Both the position numbers and the translations under genes were made by a program. 64,000 nucleotides of DNA from Candidatus Didemnitutus sp. (GTDB lineage Bacteria; Verrucomicrobiota; Verrucomicrobiia; Opitutales; Opitutaceae), in the NCBI GenBank assembly GCA_019634575.1, contig JAHCAY010000001.1, forward strand, positions 2,728,001-2,792,000, given 5' to 3'. Numbering within the stretch: position 1 is the stretch's first letter; each line of letters starts with the position of its first letter. This document shows, piece by piece, positions 26,662 through 36,086 of the stretch. The notes beneath the pieces are model-generated. The model did not search any database and had not been told where the DNA came from. It worked only from the letters and a program-made list of their open reading frames with translations.

Positions 26662-28182
26662 GTTCGCGCGTTGGCGCAACGTCGCCGCCACCCCGAGCGT
26701 CACGAGCGTCCCGATCAGCGTGAACCACGGCCAGAACACCTCGCCGCCGAACGTCGCCAGCCACCACCCGCGCACCGCCGGAATGTTCGGCGGCCAATAA
26801 AGCACGTTCATCACCGCGACCGACGCCAGCATCCCGACCACCACCGCGCGCGCCCCGACGCCGCGCGCGAACAGCGCCAGCAGCAAGCCGCCCAGCAGCG
26901 CGCCGCTCGTCAGCCCGCGCAGTGAAAACGCCGCGTTCAGCACGAACTGAACCTCGCGCGTCAGCCACGCCACGCCGATCAGCACCGCCGCCCAAACCAC
27001 CGTCGAGCGCTTGCTCCACGCCAGCAACGCCGCCTCGCTCAGCCGCGGCGCGAGCGGTTTCACGAAGTCCATCGTCGAGACCGACGCCAGCGCCGTCATC
27101 GCCGAGCTGATCGACGACATCGCCGCCGACAAGATCGCCACGATGAGAAAACCCTTCAGCACATGCGGCACCTCCGTGAGCATGAACACAGGGAAGATGA
27201 AGTCGTTCGCCTTGATGCCCGGCCGCGTCTCCGGCAGCGGGATCTGCATCGGATGCGACTGGTAGAAAACCCACAGCAGCGCACCCACGAGCAGGAAAAT
27301 CAGAAACAGCGGAAAAATCACCACCGCGCTCAACGCGAGCGCCTTTCGCCCGTCCGCCACGGTCTTGCACGCCAACACGCGCTGCACGATCAGCTGCTCC
27401 GCACCGTGCGACGACAGCACGATCAACGTCCCGCCGAGCACGCCCATCCAGATGTTGAACGGCGCGCCGAACGAGAACGCGCCGTTGAACCACTCCAGTT
27501 TCCCGCCCGCCCGCGCCACCGCGAAAGCCGCATCCCAGCCGCCCACGAGCGTCGGGATGTAGAGCAGCGCGAACAGCCCACCCGCGAGAAAGAGCCCGAA
27601 CTGCACCGCGTCCGTCCAAATCACGGCCTTCACGCCGCCGACGTAGGTGTAGAGCAGCGACAACCCCACGAAGAGCACGATCGCCCCGAGGATCGGATCC
27701 ACGAGCCCGCCGAAACTGCACACCGTCTCGCCAAGCAGCAGCCGAATCGGAATGCACGCCACATACACGCGCACGCCCGCCGCCAACGTTTCGAGAAACA
27801 AAAACAACCCGCCCGCCACGCGCCGCGGCCCGACACCGAGACGTTGCTCGAGCAGTTGGTAAGGCGAATAGATTTCCCCGCTCAGATAATGCGGCACCAT
27901 CACCGCCGCGAGAATTACGCGCGCGATCACGTAGCCGATGATCATCTGCAGGAACATCAGGTTCCCACCGAACGCGATTGCCGGCACGCCGATGATCGTC
28001 AGCGCACTCGTTTCCGCCGCCACGATCGACATCCCTATGCCCCACCACGGAATGCTGCGGCTGCCGAGGAAGTAGTCGCGCGTGTTCTGCTGGTCGCGGC
28101 CGAACCACAGTCCGAGCGCCACGACGCCACCGAGATAGAGCAGGATGACGGCCCAATCGCCGATGTTGAAAAAGGGGTTCAT
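26647..28182 (-). CDS. Sodium:solute symporter (SSS family)
   Basis: A 511-residue inner-membrane transporter with about 13-14 helices. Family marks include WAVILLYLGGVVALGLW at helix 1, ETSALTIIGVPAIAF in helix 2-3 and the AAMSSISSAMTALASVSTMDF segment (in part), the usual SSS helix-9 Ser/Thr region. It probably takes up a sugar or amino sugar with Na+. It is the last gene of the minus-strand carbohydrate operon, 69 bp after the HGSNAT-like gene. Its 3' end overlaps the ECF41 gene convergently. The substrate is inferred from neighbours only. Confidence 0.85.
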   Translation of the reverse strand: MNPFFNIGDWAVILLYLGGVVALGLWFGRDQQNTRDYFLGSRSIPWWGIGMSIVAAETSALTIIGVPAIAFGGNLMFLQMIIGYVIARVILAAVMVPHYLSGEIYSPYQLLEQRLGVGPRRVAGGLFLFLETLAAGVRVYVACIPIRLLLGETVCSFGGLVDPILGAIVLFVGLSLLYTYVGGVKAVIWTDAVQFGLFLAGGLFALLYIPTLVGGWDAAFAVARAGGKLEWFNGAFSFGAPFNIWMGVLGGTLIVLSSHGAEQLIVQRVLACKTVADGRKALALSAVVIFPLFLIFLLVGALLWVFYQSHPMQIPLPETRPGIKANDFIFPVFMLTEVPHVLKGFLIVAILSAAMSSISSAMTALASVSTMDFVKPLAPRLSEAALLAWSKRSTVVWAAVLIGVAWLTREVQFVLNAAFSLRGLTSGALLGGLLLALFARGVGARAVVVGMLASVAVMNVLYWPPNIPAVRGWWLATFGGEVFWPWFTLIGTLVTLGVAATLRQRANSGVR

Positions 28183-28251
28183 GCGGCGCGCCGATGCAGC
28201 GCCATCCGCCGCGCGCTGGCGAGCCCGTTCTCCTTGGTCAGCCGCCCCAGC

Positions 28252-29364
28252 TCAAATCCGCAGGAAAATTTCGCGCCGATACAGCCAGCCGCAGAACCCG
28301 ATCGCGAGCCCCGCGCCGACCAGCGCCAGCACGAGTCCGCCCAAACCGGCCCACTGTGCGTCGAGCCACGCCGCGATCGGACCGCCCGCGAACCGCGCCG
28401 ACAGCGCCGCGAAATCCACGACGTTGCTCACGAGATAGATCAGCAGCGAGTTCGCACCGACCCACATGAACGGCCGCGCCCACCCCTGCACGCGCCACAC
28501 GTCGACCACCTGATAAAACGCCGCCAGCAACAACAGGCTCCAGCCGCCCGCCACGAGCACGAACGACGACGTCCACAGATTCTTGATCACCGGGAACTGC
28601 ATGCCCCACAGCCACCCGAGCGCCACGAGCACCACGCCCGCGCCCGCGAGTCCGCCCACGCGCACCCGCGCGCTGCGCGAGGCGTCAGTGATCCACTTGC
28701 TCGCGAACAAGCCCAGCAGACACGTCGCGATCGCCGGCAACGTGCTCAGCAATCCCTCGGGATCGTGATCGCCGTTCCACTTCCGCAATGGCAGCCAGTG
28801 CGCGTCGATCCAGTTGGTCAGATTGTGTCCCTCGCGAAAATCCCCCGCGCCGAACCCCGGCACCGGCACGAACGTCAGCAACGCCCAATAGCCCACCAAC
28901 AGCGCCGCGCCCACGACCGCCAGCCCACGCGGCCGCAGCCACAGATAGAGCACGCTCGTCGCGCCGTAGCAGAGCGCGATGCGTTGCAATACGCCGAGCA
29001 GTCGCGGCTCCGACGCGATGCCGCCGTAGTAGAAAAGTCCGAGGAGAAAAAGCACCACCGTCCGCCGCGCGATGCGTCGCAACGCCTCCGTGCGGCCACC
29101 CGCGGCCACGAGTTTGTCCAGCGAGAGCGGGATCGCCGCGCCGACCATGAAGACGAACAGCGGAAAAATCAGATCGTAGGCGTGAAAACCCTCCCACGCC
29201 ACGTGATCCAGCTGCTCGGCCACCGCATGCAGCACCGGCCCGCCGCGCAGATGGTGCAGCGCGCCGCCGATCGCATCGGCACCGACGATCCAAAACATGT
29301 CGAACCCGCGCAGCGCATCGAGCGCCAGCAGGCGGTTTGGCGAAACAGCGGATGATACCTTCAT
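28252..29364 (-). CDS. HGSNAT-like membrane acetyltransferase (DUF5009/DUF1624 type)
   Basis: A 370-residue polytopic protein. The N-terminus RLLALDALRGFDMFW followed by DHVAWEGFHAYDLIFPLFVFMVG is the hallmark of the heparan-alpha-glucosaminide N-acetyltransferase family; His54 (in HVAWEGF) aligns with the catalytic His of the human enzyme as I remember that region. Family members move an acetyl group from cytosolic acetyl-CoA across the membrane onto a sugar amine. Its ATG overlaps the GH20 stop (ATGA), so it is translationally coupled to a hexosaminidase, and a GH89 gene is two genes further upstream. That context makes acetylation of terminal glucosamine in the periplasm an attractive role; not proven. 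Confidence 0.72.
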   Translation of the reverse strand: MKVSSAVSPNRLLALDALRGFDMFWIVGADAIGGALHHLRGGPVLHAVAEQLDHVAWEGFHAYDLIFPLFVFMVGAAIPLSLDKLVAAGGRTEALRRIARRTVVLFLLGLFYYGGIASEPRLLGVLQRIALCYGATSVLYLWLRPRGLAVVGAALLVGYWALLTFVPVPGFGAGDFREGHNLTNWIDAHWLPLRKWNGDHDPEGLLSTLPAIATCLLGLFASKWITDASRSARVRVGGLAGAGVVLVALGWLWGMQFPVIKNLWTSSFVLVAGGWSLLLLAAFYQVVDVWRVQGWARPFMWVGANSLLIYLVSNVVDFAALSARFAGGPIAAWLDAQWAGLGGLVLALVGAGLAIGFCGWLYRREIFLRI

Positions 29365-31382
29365 GGTGCAGCGGCAGCGAACAACCGGCGGAGCGCCGGC
29401 AAAAAGGGAAATTCCACCGCGGCCTTCGTCGGTTTCGCCGCGCGCTCCAGCAACCCCTTCGCGCGCGCCGCGTCTTCGGGTGTCAGATGCTTCTGATGCA
29501 CCAGCGCCACGATCGCCAACTGCGCAGACTCCGTCAGTTCGGCCAGCAGACGCGCCGTATCCAGCCGACCTTGCGCAATCTCTCCGCTCGCCGGCATCGC
29601 TGCCGCGCGTCGCGCCGCACCGTGCCAAGCTTCGAGTTGGTCGGTGATTGACTCCGCCCCCGGCACACGCGCGTCCGCGGACCGCGCCAGCCAGTCGTCG
29701 AGCTTCGCCGCGAATTCCCGCGCCAGCCGGCTCTCCGAGTGCGCCCAGTCCGCGAGCTCATTCAGCGGATAATCCAAACCTCCCTTTTGAATCTGGCCGC
29801 GCCGATAGCGCTTCACCGGCTCGACGGCCGACGCCAGCACGCGCAACGCCGCCGCCTCTTCCGGCGAAAATCCCTCGAACCGCGGCCACGCGTGGTGTTG
29901 CACGCCGGTTTCGACCAACCACTCATCGACGCGAGCGAGCCGCCGATACATGTCCGCGACGTCGCGCACCTCGCGCGGCGACCACAACCGCTCCGCCACG
30001 GCCGCTGCACGCGGCCAAATCCGAAAATCGTAGATCCGCGCGTCCGCCCACTCGCTCCACATCGGCGCTTCGCCGCCGAGCACGCGCGCTGCTTGTTCCG
30101 GCGTGAGCTTCGAGTCGGCGGGCAACGGGTCCGCCGCGTAGGCATCGGCCGCCGGATAATGCAGATCGAGATAATACCCCGCCGACAAAATCCCCGCGAA
30201 ACCCTGCTGCGCTGCCTGCGCGAGCGACTCCGGCCCGCGCCATGAGTGCACCACCGCACTCCGCGGGAAATCCGGGTGCAGCACCTCGTCCCAGCCGACG
30301 AGCCGCTTGCCGAGAGGCGTCATCATCGCGGCGAGCTTCTGGTTGAACCACGCGTGCAGCGCCTCGTTCGTCGCGAAGCCGTGCCCCTTCTTGAACGCCG
30401 CGATGCGCTCGCTCGCGTTCCAGTCCTTGCCGTTGTTCTCGTCGCCGCCGATGTGGAAAAATTCGTCGGGAAACAGCGCCGCCATCTCCGCGAAGAACGA
30501 GCCGAGCAACGCATCGGTCTCCAGCTTCGTCGGGTCCATCACCGGATTGAGCACGCCCCAATTCTTCGCGACCGTGTAATTCCTCGGCACGCTCGCGATC
30601 TCCGGATGCGACGCCAGCCACGCCGTCGCGTGACCCGGCACATCGAACTCCGGCACCACGCGGATGCCGCGCTCGGCCGCCGCCGCGATGATCGCGCGAA
30701 TCTGCTCCTGCGTGAGCACGCCGCTGTCCGCGCTCACCGCGTGCAATTCCGGGTGCCGCTTGCTCTCGATGCGGAAGCCCTGGTCGTCGGTCAGGTGCAA
30801 GTGCAGCACGTTCATCTTCACCGCCGCCATCGCGTCGAGATTGCGAAAGATGACCTCCGGCGGCTGGAAATGCCGCGCGACGTCGATCATCAACCCGCGC
30901 CACGGGAAACGCGGGGCGTCGTCGATCTTCACGCTCGCCGCCGCGAACGAGCCGTCCGCGCGTTTCTCCACCAGCTGCAAAAACGTCTCCAAGCCACGCA
31001 ACACGCCCACGACGTTCGGCGCGCGCAACTCCGCTCCGCTCGCCCGCACGTCGAGCGTATAAGACTCATCGTCGCCCAGCTTCGGCAGCGCCGAGCCCGC
31101 GCTGTCGCACGTCACCACGAGCGCGCCACCACTGGCGACGACGCGCGGTCCCACATTAATCCCCACGCGCTTCTCCAGCCGATCGAGCGCGCGCCCGATG
31201 CCGGCGCGCAACCGCGCGTCGTCGTGGCCCGCGATACGCACGCGAAAAGTCGCGTCGATCGCGAGCGTGCCGTCGCGCCACTCCACGTGCGCGGGCCACG
31301 GCATCAGGTTCGCTGCCGGTGCCGCATTCGAAGTCATGGCCAAACAGCCGGATAAAAACAGCGCCGTCAGGAGGCGTTTCAT
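29361..31382 (-). CDS. Exported beta-N-acetylhexosaminidase, GH20
   Basis: Removes terminal beta-linked GlcNAc or GalNAc by substrate-assisted catalysis. The protein is 673 residues: a signal sequence (about 1-20, with a possible lipobox LSGC at Cys13), a GH20b-type N-terminal domain (about 25-150), and the TIM barrel starting PRFPWRGLMIDVARHF. The catalytic pair is Asp314-Glu315 in HIGGDE. It ends with a C-terminal helical region of about 150 residues. Its start overlaps the transporter stop (ATGA), and its stop overlaps the next start in the same way. Confidence 0.94.
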   Translation of the reverse strand: MKRLLTALFLSGCLAMTSNAAPAANLMPWPAHVEWRDGTLAIDATFRVRIAGHDDARLRAGIGRALDRLEKRVGINVGPRVVASGGALVVTCDSAGSALPKLGDDESYTLDVRASGAELRAPNVVGVLRGLETFLQLVEKRADGSFAAASVKIDDAPRFPWRGLMIDVARHFQPPEVIFRNLDAMAAVKMNVLHLHLTDDQGFRIESKRHPELHAVSADSGVLTQEQIRAIIAAAAERGIRVVPEFDVPGHATAWLASHPEIASVPRNYTVAKNWGVLNPVMDPTKLETDALLGSFFAEMAALFPDEFFHIGGDENNGKDWNASERIAAFKKGHGFATNEALHAWFNQKLAAMMTPLGKRLVGWDEVLHPDFPRSAVVHSWRGPESLAQAAQQGFAGILSAGYYLDLHYPAADAYAADPLPADSKLTPEQAARVLGGEAPMWSEWADARIYDFRIWPRAAAVAERLWSPREVRDVADMYRRLARVDEWLVETGVQHHAWPRFEGFSPEEAAALRVLASAVEPVKRYRRGQIQKGGLDYPLNELADWAHSESRLAREFAAKLDDWLARSADARVPGAESITDQLEAWHGAARRAAAMPASGEIAQGRLDTARLLAELTESAQLAIVALVHQKHLTPEDAARAKGLLERAAKPTKAAVEFPFLPALRRLFAAAAP

Positions 31383-32782
31383 CGGCGGGCGAACATCTCC
31401 TCGATTTCCTCGAGCGTGCGGCCCTTCGTTTCCGGCAGCCAGCGCGCCACGACGGCGAAGTAGGCGACGGTGCACGCCGCCCAAAACGCGAACATCGCGC
31501 CGTAGCCGTAATGCGTCGTCACCGGCAGGAAGAGCGCGGCGATCGCGGTCGAAATGCCCTGGTTGATCAGCAAACCGATGCCCATGCCGAGCGAGCGAAT
31601 GCGCGTCGGCATCAGCTCCGAGAGCGCGAGCCACACGCACACACCCGGACCGATGGCGAACGACGCGATGAACAGCATCAACCCCGCGCTGACGACGGAC
31701 GCCGAATCCGCATTCGCCGTCATGCCATGCTCGATCCGCCAGAACGTCGCGCCAGCGGCGATGAGCGCAAGTGCGATGCCGGCAGTGCCGATTTTCAGCA
31801 GCACCTTGCGACCGAGTTTGTCGACGAGCACGAGCCCGACGACCGTGAACACGACGTTCACCGCTGTCACCCACGTGCCGCGCGTCGCGGCGTCCGCGGC
31901 GGAAAGCCCGGCCTTTTGCAACATCACGACGATGAACTGGAGAATGGAATTGATGCCCGTCGTCTGCGTGAGCCCGAGCACGGCGCACGTGAGCACGAAC
32001 GGCACGATGTAGCGGCGCTGCCAGAGCGAGCCACTCGCCGCGATCGCCTCGGGTGTCGCGGGCGCCGCCGCCGCCTGCATCGCCGCGAACTCCGCCACGG
32101 CCGCCTCGGGCGTGCGTCCGCGCAGCAACGCCGCGCGCGCGGCCTCCGTTTTTCCCTTTTGCAGCAGCCAGCGCGGCGATTCCGCGAGCAGCAACGCGCC
32201 GACGAGGAACAGCACCGCCGGATAAAACGCCGACGAGAACATCGCACGCCACGCCGCATCCTGCACGTGCACGAGCTCCGCGCCCGCCGCGTGCGCCGCC
32301 TCGACCTGCCGCGTGTAGTGCGCACCGACGGCGAGCGAGATCAGGATGCCCGTCGTCAGCAGCAACTGGAACGCCGCCGTGCCGCGTCCGCGAATCGCCG
32401 GCGGCAGGCACTCGGCAAGATAGAGCGGAATCACGACGGCGATCATGCCGGCGCTGAGCCCTTGCAGCGTTCGCCCGGCGAAGAGCGCCACGAAACCGTG
32501 CGCCGCGACGATGAGCGCGACACTGGCGAGAAAGATGACCGCCGCGGCGAGCATGAGGCGCTTGCGCCCGAGCACGTCGGCCAACGCGCCCGCGACGAGC
32601 GACGACACCGTGCCCCCCGCAAGGACCGCGGCGACGACGGCGGATTCCTGCGCGGCGGTGAGCGCGATGGTCTTGTTGAGGTAGAGCAGCGCGGCGCCGA
32701 TGATGCCGATGTCGTAGCCGTAGAGGAAGCCGCCCATGCCGGCGATGAAGAGCAGCAGGGCCGTGTAGAGACGCGGAGTCAT
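31379..32782 (-). CDS. MFS sugar porter (SP family)
   Basis: A 467-residue inner-membrane transporter with 12 helices. Sugar-porter signatures: GGFLYGYDIGIIGAAL in helix 1, ADVLGRKR after helix 2, ESPRWLL at the end of the first half, and PETKGRTLEEIEEMF at the C-terminus. It likely imports the monosaccharide released by the flanking hydrolases. ATG 32782 is used because it starts directly before helix 1. It lies 7 bp after the GH89 stop and overlaps GH20 by four bases. Confidence 0.9.
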   Translation of the reverse strand: MTPRLYTALLLFIAGMGGFLYGYDIGIIGAALLYLNKTIALTAAQESAVVAAVLAGGTVSSLVAGALADVLGRKRLMLAAAVIFLASVALIVAAHGFVALFAGRTLQGLSAGMIAVVIPLYLAECLPPAIRGRGTAAFQLLLTTGILISLAVGAHYTRQVEAAHAAGAELVHVQDAAWRAMFSSAFYPAVLFLVGALLLAESPRWLLQKGKTEAARAALLRGRTPEAAVAEFAAMQAAAAPATPEAIAASGSLWQRRYIVPFVLTCAVLGLTQTTGINSILQFIVVMLQKAGLSAADAATRGTWVTAVNVVFTVVGLVLVDKLGRKVLLKIGTAGIALALIAAGATFWRIEHGMTANADSASVVSAGLMLFIASFAIGPGVCVWLALSELMPTRIRSLGMGIGLLINQGISTAIAALFLPVTTHYGYGAMFAFWAACTVAYFAVVARWLPETKGRTLEEIEEMFARR

Positions 32783-32789
32783 GCGGGGT

Positions 32790-35045
32790 TCAGGGGTTCT
32801 GCCAATCGAAGCCGGCGTAACTCGCCCGGCGGACCGGCGACCATTTCTCGAACAAGGCGCGCGCGACCGCAACCGAATCCCCGCGCGTCGTCGTCGGATG
32901 CGGATCGTGCCGCTCGCACCACGCGAACTCCCAGCGCGCGAGGTCGCGGTAGAAATCGTTCGCGGCGGGAAGCACGCGGCCATCGCGGCGCGGCAGCGAG
33001 TGGTCGTCGAAACCGGCAGGTTGCTGCTCGAGCCACGTGAAATATTTCCGCCAGCGCTCGAGATAAAAACCCTCCATCAAGCCGGACCACTGCCGACAGG
33101 AGTATTCGAAGAGCAGGTCGTTTTCCGGCGTGCCGCCCCAGACGGTGATGAGCTGGCGGGCGTTGCGCTCGTAGAGATCGGCCTCCGCGGACGTCTTGCC
33201 CCACGCGCGCGCACCGGCGAGCCACGGACCGAGCAGGAACTCGCGACGCGTGGCGAGCAGTCGGTCGAGATCGGCGCCGAGCGCGAGGAAGCGATCGCGC
33301 GCCACGGTGTATTTCGCCCGGTCGCCCGAGCGCCACGCGGCGACGACTTCGCGGTGCAGCGGCAGCGAGAGATCGGCGAGCGCCTGGCGCGCGACGTCGA
33401 CGAGATCGTAGCGGAACGGATCGACGCGGCCGAGCTGCGGCGCGGCGGCGAGCAGGTCATCCCACGCGCGCCAGACCGCCTCGACATCGTAATCGCGCAC
33501 AAACGAACCCCACGGCGACGCCTGTTTCAGCTCCAGCGCCGGACGCGCCTGCAACGGCGACTCCATCGGCGGCTCGGGGCTCTTTTGCGCATAAACGCTG
33601 GTGCGCAGCGCGGACCAGGCGCGTTGCGCCGCGGCGTTGTCCGCGCCGTAGCGCGCGTGCACGTAGCGCTGCGTCCAGGCGTCGAGGTCCGGCGCGGTGC
33701 GGTGCCAGGCGAGATCGGCGGCGAGATCAAAGAGCAGCGGGTTGTGCTCGATCGCCTCGGCGAAGATGCCGACGCCGACCAATCCGCGACCCGCGGGCGT
33801 GCCGAGGAGCGACGGCGCGTTGGTGGCGAGTTGCGGGAGATTGCCACCGAGGCTGTGGCGGCCGCCGTAATTCTGGATGATTCCTGCGACCCACGCGCGG
33901 CCCCAGAACGAGTCGGTCTCGCGCCATTTCTGGCCGGTGAGATCGAGCACGAGCAGGCGATCTTCCGGAATGCCGCGCACGATGCCTTCGCGGATCGACC
34001 AGCCTTGCATGACGATCGTCGCTTGCGGATCGAAGCCGGTCGTGAGGTGGAAAATCTTCGCGCCGACGTCGTGGAGGTATTGCGCGCCTTCCTGCGGTGG
34101 CTCGCCTTCGTGGAACGGATCGGCGGCGTAGAGGTGGTCGCCGCCGAAGAGCTTTTGCTGCTCCTCGAGAAACGCGCGGCCCATGCGCTCGAAGAGCGGG
34201 TCGGCGGGATCGAGTTGGGCGGGGCCCGGCGGGATTTCGCACCAGACTTTCTTCTGGAGAATGCGCGCGCCGGGGAAACGCTCGGCGAGTGCGACGGGCA
34301 CGCAACCGGTGAAGCCTTGCAGGATCGGCGTCATGCCGAGCTCGCGCTCGCGGCGGATGATCCACTGGCCGAGCTCGAGGTGGGAATCGATCCACGACTG
34401 CGGGAGGGGGCCGCCCCACGCTTCGATGTTGGTCATCCATTGCCAGGCGAAGAAGGCCGGACCGACGAAGAAGGCGCGGATCTCGTCGTCGTTCATGCCG
34501 AAACGCCGCAGCGTCGCCTGCCACACCGCTTCCTGGCCGGTGATCGCGAGCGGCGTGGTAACGCCGTTCAGCGCCATCCAGTCGATCTCGCGCTCCCAGC
34601 GTGCGCGGTCCCACCACGCCGACGTGTAGTTGAAGGTGCAGTAGTTCAGGTAAACGCGGTGCGCGTAGGGCGACTCGATGCGGACCTTCTCCGGGACGGC
34701 GGGCAATTTTTCCGGCAACGCGAGATTGTCGCCGCACCACGAGACCTGCGCGTGCGCGACGTTGCGGAAATACCAGTTCAGCGCGGAGCCGATGGTGATG
34801 CCGTTGTGGCCGCGCAAAACGAGGCGGCCGTCGCGCGTCTCGACCTCGAACGCGTCCGGCGCGCCGGGCGCGTGCGCGAGCGGCTCGAGCACGATCTGGC
34901 TCGCGTGCTGCGGCACGAGGCGCGCCACGAGAGCGCGGGCGGCGGCGAGCTCGTCAGCGCGAGCGGCGGCAGTGAAAAGGAAGGCGGCCAAGAGCGCGCA
35001 CACGCTCTTGGCCGCACGAAGACGCAACACAGACCCCGATGTCAT
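32790..35045 (-). CDS. Exported alpha-N-acetylglucosaminidase, GH89 (NAGLU family)
   Basis: Cleaves terminal alpha-linked GlcNAc. The protein is 751 residues with a signal peptide (about 1-30). The N-terminal domain, TIM barrel and C-terminal helical domain follow the human NAGLU layout: YLNYCTFNYTSAWWDRARWEREIDWMALNG (in part) opens the barrel. The predicted catalytic residues are Glu313 (FHEGEPP) and Glu430 (GIFAEAIEHNP), in the places of the human Glu316 and Glu446. Its ATG overlaps the GH17-like stop codon. It shares an operon with the HGSNAT-like gene. Confidence 0.94.
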   Translation of the reverse strand: MTSGSVLRLRAAKSVCALLAAFLFTAAARADELAAARALVARLVPQHASQIVLEPLAHAPGAPDAFEVETRDGRLVLRGHNGITIGSALNWYFRNVAHAQVSWCGDNLALPEKLPAVPEKVRIESPYAHRVYLNYCTFNYTSAWWDRARWEREIDWMALNGVTTPLAITGQEAVWQATLRRFGMNDDEIRAFFVGPAFFAWQWMTNIEAWGGPLPQSWIDSHLELGQWIIRRERELGMTPILQGFTGCVPVALAERFPGARILQKKVWCEIPPGPAQLDPADPLFERMGRAFLEEQQKLFGGDHLYAADPFHEGEPPQEGAQYLHDVGAKIFHLTTGFDPQATIVMQGWSIREGIVRGIPEDRLLVLDLTGQKWRETDSFWGRAWVAGIIQNYGGRHSLGGNLPQLATNAPSLLGTPAGRGLVGVGIFAEAIEHNPLLFDLAADLAWHRTAPDLDAWTQRYVHARYGADNAAAQRAWSALRTSVYAQKSPEPPMESPLQARPALELKQASPWGSFVRDYDVEAVWRAWDDLLAAAPQLGRVDPFRYDLVDVARQALADLSLPLHREVVAAWRSGDRAKYTVARDRFLALGADLDRLLATRREFLLGPWLAGARAWGKTSAEADLYERNARQLITVWGGTPENDLLFEYSCRQWSGLMEGFYLERWRKYFTWLEQQPAGFDDHSLPRRDGRVLPAANDFYRDLARWEFAWCERHDPHPTTTRGDSVAVARALFEKWSPVRRASYAGFDWQNP

Positions 35046-36076
35046 GGTTGCGAAGGATAGAATTCGCGGATGATCGCGGCAAACGAAGCTTTCGGTTTTC
35101 TTTGGGTATCGAACACGCCCCAGTGTTTCTCGACGACGTGCGGCGGGGTTTTATCGCCGCCGCCTTTCCAATTCTCGTCGAACGCCTCGAAGAGGATCGT
35201 GGGCACGCGGCGCTCGTTCACCCAGCGGTAGTGCTGGCGGAGGTAATTTTCCTGCGCGGCGACGGAGACCTCGGCCTTCATCAGCGCGCCTTCCTCGCCG
35301 GGTTTGTTGCGCGACGGATCGTAGCTCGTGGCCCAGCCGGTCTCGCCGATGATGACGGGGATGCCGGGATGCAGGCGGACGGTGTTGTCGTATTGTGCGG
35401 AGAGCCACGACATGCCCTCGGTGAGCGGGCGGCCGTTCCAGAGCGCGTAGCCGTGCAGGATGATGAAATCCAACTCGGCGGCGACGGCCTGCGAGGCGGG
35501 CTTGTTCCAGAAGTTGTAGTCGTCGGCGGAGGTGACCGGCTGTTTCACGGCGGCGCGGACTTCGCGGGCCCAGCGCGCGATGTCGGCCGGGTCGACGCGA
35601 TGGTCGGACCATTCGACGCACGGCTCGTTGCCGACGGCGACGGCGATGACGACATCCGGGTAGGTATTGGCGACGCGGACCATGGCGGCGAGTTCGTCGC
35701 GGTTGCGCTGCTGGTGTGCGGGCGTGTCGTTCGTCACGACCCAAGCGCCGACGATGGCGCGGATGGGGAGCTGGTGCTCGTGGATGAGCCGCACGGTGCG
35801 CTCGGAGACGCCGGTGGCTTCATACATGCGGATGAAATTCCAGTAGCGCGCGACGAGTTGCAGGTCGGCGAGGATTTCGGCGTCGGTCGGCTCCTTGCCG
35901 TAGGGGGCCTGACCGTCGCGATAGGCGCTGAACGAGACGCCGTTGCCGATCCAGCGGCCGTCGAGCTGGAGGTTCAGCGTGCGGCGACCGCCGGGCAATT
36001 CGCCGGCGCGGACGGCAGCGGTGCCGAGGAGAAACAGCGCCGCGGCGGCGGCGAGGAAGGACAGGAGGCGTTTCAT
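35042..36076 (-). CDS. Exported GH17-like glycoside hydrolase (beta-1,3-glucanase type)
   Basis: The protein is 344 residues with a clear signal peptide (about 1-24). Two family motifs mark a clan-A TIM barrel of the GH17 kind: AVGNEPCVEW with acid/base Glu151, and IIGETGWATS with nucleophile Glu245. GH17 enzymes act on beta-1,3-glucans. I chose ATG 36076 because the signal peptide starts there. It is 10 bp after the large phosphorylase-like gene and overlaps GH89 in an ATGA. Closely related bacterial proteins may instead be glucanosyltransferases. Confidence 0.78.
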   Translation of the reverse strand: MKRLLSFLAAAAALFLLGTAAVRAGELPGGRRTLNLQLDGRWIGNGVSFSAYRDGQAPYGKEPTDAEILADLQLVARYWNFIRMYEATGVSERTVRLIHEHQLPIRAIVGAWVVTNDTPAHQQRNRDELAAMVRVANTYPDVVIAVAVGNEPCVEWSDHRVDPADIARWAREVRAAVKQPVTSADDYNFWNKPASQAVAAELDFIILHGYALWNGRPLTEGMSWLSAQYDNTVRLHPGIPVIIGETGWATSYDPSRNKPGEEGALMKAEVSVAAQENYLRQHYRWVNERRVPTILFEAFDENWKGGGDKTPPHVVEKHWGVFDTQRKPKASFAAIIREFYPSQP

Positions 36077-36086
36077 GCGGAGATCC

